This document shows positions 58,515 to 62,699 of a DNA stretch of 62,699 nt, piece after piece. Position 1 is the first letter of the stretch. Every line of letters starts with the position of its first letter. The translations under genes were made by a program, and so were the position numbers. The notes under the pieces were generated by a model, which was not told where the DNA came from, ran no database searches, and was given only the letters and a program-made list of their open reading frames with translations. This DNA is from M3007 sp037130425 (GTDB taxonomy: Bacteria; Bacteroidota; Bacteroidia; Chitinophagales; Saprospiraceae), in assembly GCA_037130425.1 (NCBI GenBank), contig JBAXTB010000003.1, positions 1 through 62,699 of the forward strand. Reading direction: 5' to 3'.

Positions 58515-61500
58515 TTAACCGGCTTCAAATACAATGGCTTCGTGTCCGAGTTTCCGAAAATCGACGGGCGTAACGGCCGAAACGCCTTGTTCGGGCATGT
58601 AAACGCCGTAAATCGTGTCCACCGCAGCCATCGTGGCCTTGTTGTGGGTTACGACGATAAACTGCGACTGGGCCGAGAATTTCCGGATGATATTGTTGAA
58701 TTTTTCAATATTGGCGTCGTCCAAGGGCGCATCCACCTCATCGAAAATGCAGAATGGCGCGGGTTTGAGCAAATATAAGGCAAAAAGCAAGGCCGTGGCC
58801 GTGAGTGTTTTTTCGCCGCCCGACAACTGCGCGATGGTTTGCGGGCGTTTGCCCTTGGGTTTTGCAATAATATTGATGTCGGATTCCAACGGATTGTCGG
58901 GATTGGTCAGCAGGAGGTCGGCGGAATCGTCGTCGGTGAAGAGCGTGCGGAACACGGAAATGAAGTTTTCCCGCACTTGAGCAAAGGATTCGAGGAAACG
59001 CGCCGTGGCGGTGGCCTCGATTTCCAGCATGGTTTGCAGCAGGTTTTCTTTGGCGGCTACAATATCGGCGCGCTGGCTGGCAATGCTGTCGTAACGCTCC
59101 TTGATTTCGTTGTATGCCTCGATGGCCAGCGGGTTGATTTCGCCGTAGGTATCGATGCGGCGTTTCATGCTGTTGACGTCTTTTTCAAGGGCGTCGCGCT
59201 CAAAAGCCGGGTTGGGTTCGTTGTTGATGACATCGTTTACGCCCATGCCGAATTCGGCCCGCAGGCGCTCGCCGATGGAGGTGATTTCAAATTTTACATC
59301 GCTAAATTTTTCCTTCAATCGGTTTACCAGCACCTGAAGTTCCTGTTGTTTGCGGAATACCTCGCGGCTTTGGTTTTCGATTTCATGGATTTCATTCCGC
59401 GCCTTGAAATAGACCTGTTCCACTTCGCTGAGCGAGGCTTCTTTGGCCTTTTTTTCGGCGTAGCCTTGGGCAAGGTCGGCGTCTAAACGGGCGATTTCGG
59501 AGCGGACAAACTCGATTTCTTGCGCGTTTTTGGTTTTGGCGCTTTGGTTTTGGCCTACGGAAGCCCGCAGTTCGGACAAGCGTTTTTCGCGGAAAGTCAG
59601 TTCCTGCAAAAAAGCGCTTACTTTGTTTTGCTGGCGTATGAATTCGATGTTTTTCTGGTTGAACGAAGCGCTGGCCATGCTCAGTTGTTCGGCCACATCA
59701 CGAAAACTGCCGTCGGCATTGGAAAGTCGATCTTTCAGGGCTTCGAGGGCTTTGTTTTTCTCCGTCAGCAAGGCGTCAATGGCTGCATTGGAGGCTTCCA
59801 GTTCGCCGATGGTTTTGCCGGATTCCGCATTTTTCAGGTCAAAATTCTGCACAAACGCGGCAATATTGTCCAAACGGGCGCTTAAACCGGCTTTTTCCTG
59901 GGCAAAACGGTTCAGCGCTTCCCGCTCGCGCGCGAGTGCCGCTGTTTGGTCTGCATTTTTCAGCGACTGCAAATGGGTGCGTTGGGTGGCCAGACGGTTA
60001 TTGAGATCGGCTGCCGTATTTTCCAATTTTTTGATTTCGGATTCCAAGACTTCTAAGTTCTTTTTCCGGCCGATTTTTTTACCTTCAAACAAACCGACAG
60101 AGCCGCCGGAAATGGAAAATCTTTTGCGCACAAAAGTACCTGAACGTGACAACATTACCACCGATGGATTGGCCGCAGTCACTTCCGTGGAAAGTTGCGA
60201 ATCATCCACAACCAGCACATTTTCAAGCAGATAGTCAACTAAATGGCGATATTTCGCATCACACTCCACGAGGTCGGCGGCGCGGTTGCCGTCGAAAAAT
60301 CCGAGCGGCGCAGTATATCCTTCGAAAGCGTCGAGCAGGAAAAAATTGGCGCGGCCTTTTTGGTTGTTGCCAAGCAGTTGAATGGCTTTTACGGCCTCGT
60401 CGGCATTGGGCGCCACATAGTAATTAAGGTATGGTTCGAGGTAGTTTTCAATAACGATGCGGAATTCCTCGCGCACGTACATGAGGTCAGAGAGCAAGGG
60501 GCAGTTTTTGGCCCAATCCTTTTGCTGGCTGAGGAATTTGATACTTTCGGGAAAACCTTCGAGGCTCTCCACCATACTTTTGGTGAGTTTGAACTCATTG
60601 CGTTTTGAATCAAGGCTGCGGTGGATGTCGGCCACTTTTCGGGTCATCAGCTCGGCTTCCTGTTCCGTGGCAGCGATGTCCTGTTTGCGCTTGACTTCAA
60701 CGGCTTCCAGACTAACAATTTTGGCGCTTTGGTCTTGTTCGAAGCGCTCGAGTTCCTGCATTTTCAGGGTAATGCCCTGCATTTCTTCGCGACGGGCTGC
60801 CACATCGGCCAAGGTGCGTTCCACATCGCGGCGCAGGTTGTCGATCTGATTGGCTTGAACGGCGCGCTTTTTCTCTAACTCAACGATGTCGCGTTCAATG
60901 GTTTGTTGTTCGCGCAGGAACTCGTCGAGGTTGCCTTTCAATAAGTTATGGTCGGAGCGTACTTTTTCGAGCAGTTTTTTGGCTGCATCGAGCGCTTCTT
61001 CCAGTTCGGCCTCTACCCGCTTTTCGTAATTGACGTCGGTTTGATAACCTTCCACTTCGATTTCCAACTGCCGGATCTGGTCGGCGGCGCGGGTCACCAA
61101 ATCTTCGAGGCGGCGGGCATCCTGGTCTACAAACGACAATTTCTGGGCCAGCATGTTTTTTTCATTTTCCTTGCCGCGAATCCGTCCCGTGAGGCGGTTT
61201 ACGTCTTGTTGTTGTTCGCTGAGGCTGACTTCTTTATCGGTGTGGAGTTTGCGTTTGTATTCGAGGGCGGCTTCCAGTTCGCGGCCTTTGATTTCGGCCG
61301 TGCGGTAGTTGTCCTCCTCCTTGGTTATCTGGCCTTCCAGTTCCTTAAACGCCTTTTTGTGGCGGGCCAGGTTTTGTACCGCCAGTTCGATGGACAGTTT
61401 TTTGTACTCGTCCTTCAGTTCGTAGTATTTCTGGGCGCGTTGGGCTTGTTTTTCGAGTTTTTTGAGTTGATCTTCAATCTCGAACAACAAGTCCTCGATG

Positions 61501-62069
61501 CGGTCAAGGTCGGCGGCGGTAGCTTCTAATTTTTGCTGGGTTTCGTGTTTGCGGGCCTTGTATTTGCTTACACCGGCCGCCTGTTCAAACATTTTACGGC
61601 GTGCCTGTTCGCGGTCGCTGAGCAAATCATCCACCATGCCGAGGGCGATGATGGCGTAAGAATCGGCGCCGATGCCGGTGTCTAAAAACAGTGTGGTAAT
61701 ATCTTTCAGGCGGCAGGTAACGCCGTTCAATCGGTATTCACTTTCACCGGAGCGGTACAAAATACGTGTAATCGCCACGGTATTGTACTCAATCGGCAGG
61801 ATATTTTTAGTGTTTTCGAAGGTCATCGTGACCTGCGCGATTTGGGCTTCCTTGCGTTTTTTCGTGCCGTTAAAAATGACGCTCGCCATTTTGTCCAAGC
61901 GCAACGAGCCTGTTTTTTGCTCGCCCAATACCCAGCGGATAGCGTCCACTACATTCGATTTACCCGAACCGTTGGGGCCGACCACGCCCGTGACATCCGC
62001 ATTGAAGTGGATGACGGTTTCGTTTGCAAAACTTTTAAATCCTTTCAGTTCGAGTGACTTCAGCCGCAT
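58515..62069 (-). CDS. smc: Chromosome segregation protein SMC
   Basis: SMC dimers with ScpA/ScpB extrude DNA loops and organise the chromosome. The product (1184 residues from the ATG at 62069) starts MRLKSLELKGFKSFANETVIHF. It has Walker A GPNGSGKSNVVDAIRWVLGEQ (about 32-52), a coiled coil (about 170-500), the hinge (about 515-680; ESLEGFPESIKFLSQQ, LEPYLNYYVAPNADEAV, FVRKRFSISGGSVGLFEGKKIG), the return coiled coil, signature LSGGEKTLTATALLFALY and Walker B CIFDEVDAPLDDANIEKF. Length is standard. The frame is open upstream but the ATG gives the conserved opening. Confidence 0.97.
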   Translation of the reverse strand: MRLKSLELKGFKSFANETVIHFNADVTGVVGPNGSGKSNVVDAIRWVLGEQKTGSLRLDKMASVIFNGTKKRKEAQIAQVTMTFENTKNILPIEYNTVAITRILYRSGESEYRLNGVTCRLKDITTLFLDTGIGADSYAIIALGMVDDLLSDREQARRKMFEQAAGVSKYKARKHETQQKLEATAADLDRIEDLLFEIEDQLKKLEKQAQRAQKYYELKDEYKKLSIELAVQNLARHKKAFKELEGQITKEEDNYRTAEIKGRELEAALEYKRKLHTDKEVSLSEQQQDVNRLTGRIRGKENEKNMLAQKLSFVDQDARRLEDLVTRAADQIRQLEIEVEGYQTDVNYEKRVEAELEEALDAAKKLLEKVRSDHNLLKGNLDEFLREQQTIERDIVELEKKRAVQANQIDNLRRDVERTLADVAARREEMQGITLKMQELERFEQDQSAKIVSLEAVEVKRKQDIAATEQEAELMTRKVADIHRSLDSKRNEFKLTKSMVESLEGFPESIKFLSQQKDWAKNCPLLSDLMYVREEFRIVIENYLEPYLNYYVAPNADEAVKAIQLLGNNQKGRANFFLLDAFEGYTAPLGFFDGNRAADLVECDAKYRHLVDYLLENVLVVDDSQLSTEVTAANPSVVMLSRSGTFVRKRFSISGGSVGLFEGKKIGRKKNLEVLESEIKKLENTAADLNNRLATQRTHLQSLKNADQTAALAREREALNRFAQEKAGLSARLDNIAAFVQNFDLKNAESGKTIGELEASNAAIDALLTEKNKALEALKDRLSNADGSFRDVAEQLSMASASFNQKNIEFIRQQNKVSAFLQELTFREKRLSELRASVGQNQSAKTKNAQEIEFVRSEIARLDADLAQGYAEKKAKEASLSEVEQVYFKARNEIHEIENQSREVFRKQQELQVLVNRLKEKFSDVKFEITSIGERLRAEFGMGVNDVINNEPNPAFERDALEKDVNSMKRRIDTYGEINPLAIEAYNEIKERYDSIASQRADIVAAKENLLQTMLEIEATATARFLESFAQVRENFISVFRTLFTDDDSADLLLTNPDNPLESDINIIAKPKGKRPQTIAQLSGGEKTLTATALLFALYLLKPAPFCIFDEVDAPLDDANIEKFNNIIRKFSAQSQFIVVTHNKATMAAVDTIYGVYMPEQGVSAVTPVDFRKLGHEAIVFEAG

Positions 62070-62264
62070 TTTTCTGCACTTTATCGAGCCGTACAAGTTC
62101 CGGTTTAGGTTAGCGGATTTGGACAGCAGTTGGAAAAAGAGGCGCGAAGTTAGGTTTTTGGTGGGAAAAGGATGGGATAAAATTTGTTTTCTACTGGGGC
62201 TGAACTACTAATTTGTTGATAGATAAACTTTTGAAAAAGTATATTCATTCAGATACATAAAAAA

Positions 62265-62289
62265 AGCGCCCCAACTTCATGGAGCGCTC
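62265..62289 (-). terminator. Second hairpin downstream of the T9SS cargo gene
   Basis: AGCGCCCCA / TGGAGCGCT (one mismatch) with a 7-nt loop; on the minus strand it is followed by a run of seven T. Confidence 0.65.
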
Positions 62290-62356
62290 ACAAGAACATT
62301 AGTATAAAAACCTGATCTTTAAAAAATCAGTGAATCACAGATTGAATTTCTAAAAA

Positions 62357-62382
62357 AGCGGGTGGAACTTTATCCACCCGCT
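62357..62382 (-). terminator. Intrinsic terminator of the T9SS cargo gene
   Basis: A perfect 10-bp stem AGCGGGTGGA / TCCACCCGCT with a 6-nt loop; the minus strand continues with six T. Confidence 0.85.
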
Positions 62383-62431
62383 ATGATTAACTCAAGAAAA
62401 GCACTACTTACTGAAAGAAGTATCTTAGGAT

Positions 62432-62699
62432 TTACTTCGACTGAATCATCGACTTCACGCCGCTGTCTGTCGCCGTCTCTACTTTGTAGTACAACATACC
62501 GGTGGTGTTCACCAGGGCTTTTTCAACCATAAAGCTGTTGTAGCCTTTAGCGAAATTGCCTTTTTGCGTGTGTATTAGACGTCCTGTTTCGTCGAAAATG
62601 GTCAAGGTCGCTGTCGTAGATGTTGGCAAATAGAATCCGATGGATGTCTTGTTCACAAACGGATTCGGCTGGTTCTGGTACAATTCGAAACCAACACCG
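62432..62699 (-). CDS. C-terminal end of a T9SS-exported protein (partial)
   Basis: The reading frame runs off the window edge; only the last 89 codons are visible. They encode a type A sorting domain: GFELYQNQPNPFVNKTSIGFYLP, then ATLTIFDETGRLIHTQKGNF and MLYYKVETATDSGVKSMIQ. This signal directs secretion through T9SS and, usually, attachment to the cell surface. Nothing can be said of the cargo domain. Confidence 0.88.
   Translation of the reverse strand, partial: GVGFELYQNQPNPFVNKTSIGFYLPTSTTATLTIFDETGRLIHTQKGNFAKGYNSFMVEKALVNTTGMLYYKVETATDSGVKSMIQSK

Larger units (their letters stand above)
62070..62431. other. Gap between smc and the T9SS cargo gene
   Basis: Contains two terminators for the gene at the window end (62265-62289 and 62357-62382) and presumably the smc promoter. 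No gene seen. Confidence 0.6.

Noticed and set aside
58839..60234. Long plus-strand frames inside smc
   Set aside because: Antisense to the SMC coiled coil; Phe/Leu-rich low-complexity translation typical of antisense frames of Glu/Lys-rich helices.

Overview
The window is a chromosomal segment of a Bacteroidota bacterium. The evidence is a PorP/SprF-like protein and two type IX secretion (T9SS) sorting domains, an rpmB-rpmG-DUF4295 operon, tandem Skp/OmpH genes, a Bacteroidota-type sdhC-sdhA-sdhB set, NadM-Nudix and NAMPT enzymes, TAnnTTTG promoter elements and very few Shine-Dalgarno sequences. The overall flavour (jelly-roll-like secreted proteins with an NPSFEG motif, subtilases with T9SS tails, many palindromic repeats) suggests Saprospiria, but that is an impression, not a proof.

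Layout. 0-10 kb: recF (cut by the window edge), a small membrane protein, hutH, two Skp-like chaperones, murI converging on a PorP/SprF protein, and an OPT transporter. 10-16.3 kb: succinate dehydrogenase sdhC-sdhA-sdhB, with a secreted two-domain protein gene lodged between sdhA and sdhB and a one-domain paralogue just after sdhB. 16.3-24.5 kb: a tandem/palindromic repeat tract, a membrane protein of unknown function, a Ppx/GppA phosphatase, an outer-membrane barrel, a PhnP-like metallo-hydrolase, an acyltransferase / class 1 isoprenoid enzyme / gmhA operon and a DUF4143 ATPase. 24.7-30.2 kb: a frameshifted DHDPS-family aldolase gene, a NrtR/AraR-like Nudix regulator, an Rpn-type nuclease, and NAD salvage genes (NadM-Nudix, NAMPT). 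30.2-47.9 kb: mostly housekeeping: phosphohexomutase, pcm, an ExbB-ExbD-TonB-like cluster, sixA, a SWIM protein, rlmH, a rhomboid protease, trxA, nnrDE, a CoA transferase, the ribosomal operon, tRNA-Arg, a T9SS subtilase, a BtuF-like protein and rlmB.

47.9-57.5 kb is the accessory part. Two copies of a 491-bp segment carry the start of the same gene. One copy (56.4-57.3 kb) continues into a SUKH (SMI1/KNR4) immunity-type domain; the other (48.4-48.9 kb) is truncated. Both sit inside arrays of palindromic repeats. Between them lie two overlapping RlaP-type nucleotidyltransferase genes, a primase-like protein, a short XisI-like protein, an exported rubrerythrin and a flavin reductase-photolyase pair. 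The window ends with a GT2 glycosyltransferase, smc and the C-terminus of a T9SS cargo protein.

The most unusual feature is the density of dispersed palindromic repeats: at least seven sequence-distinct families recur, several more than 40 kb apart. The best candidates for an undescribed system are the repeat-bounded SUKH cassettes and the RlaP/RlaP/primase-like cluster, which has the parts of an RNA-repair locus but no visible ligase. All functional calls come from reading motifs; no database search was run.
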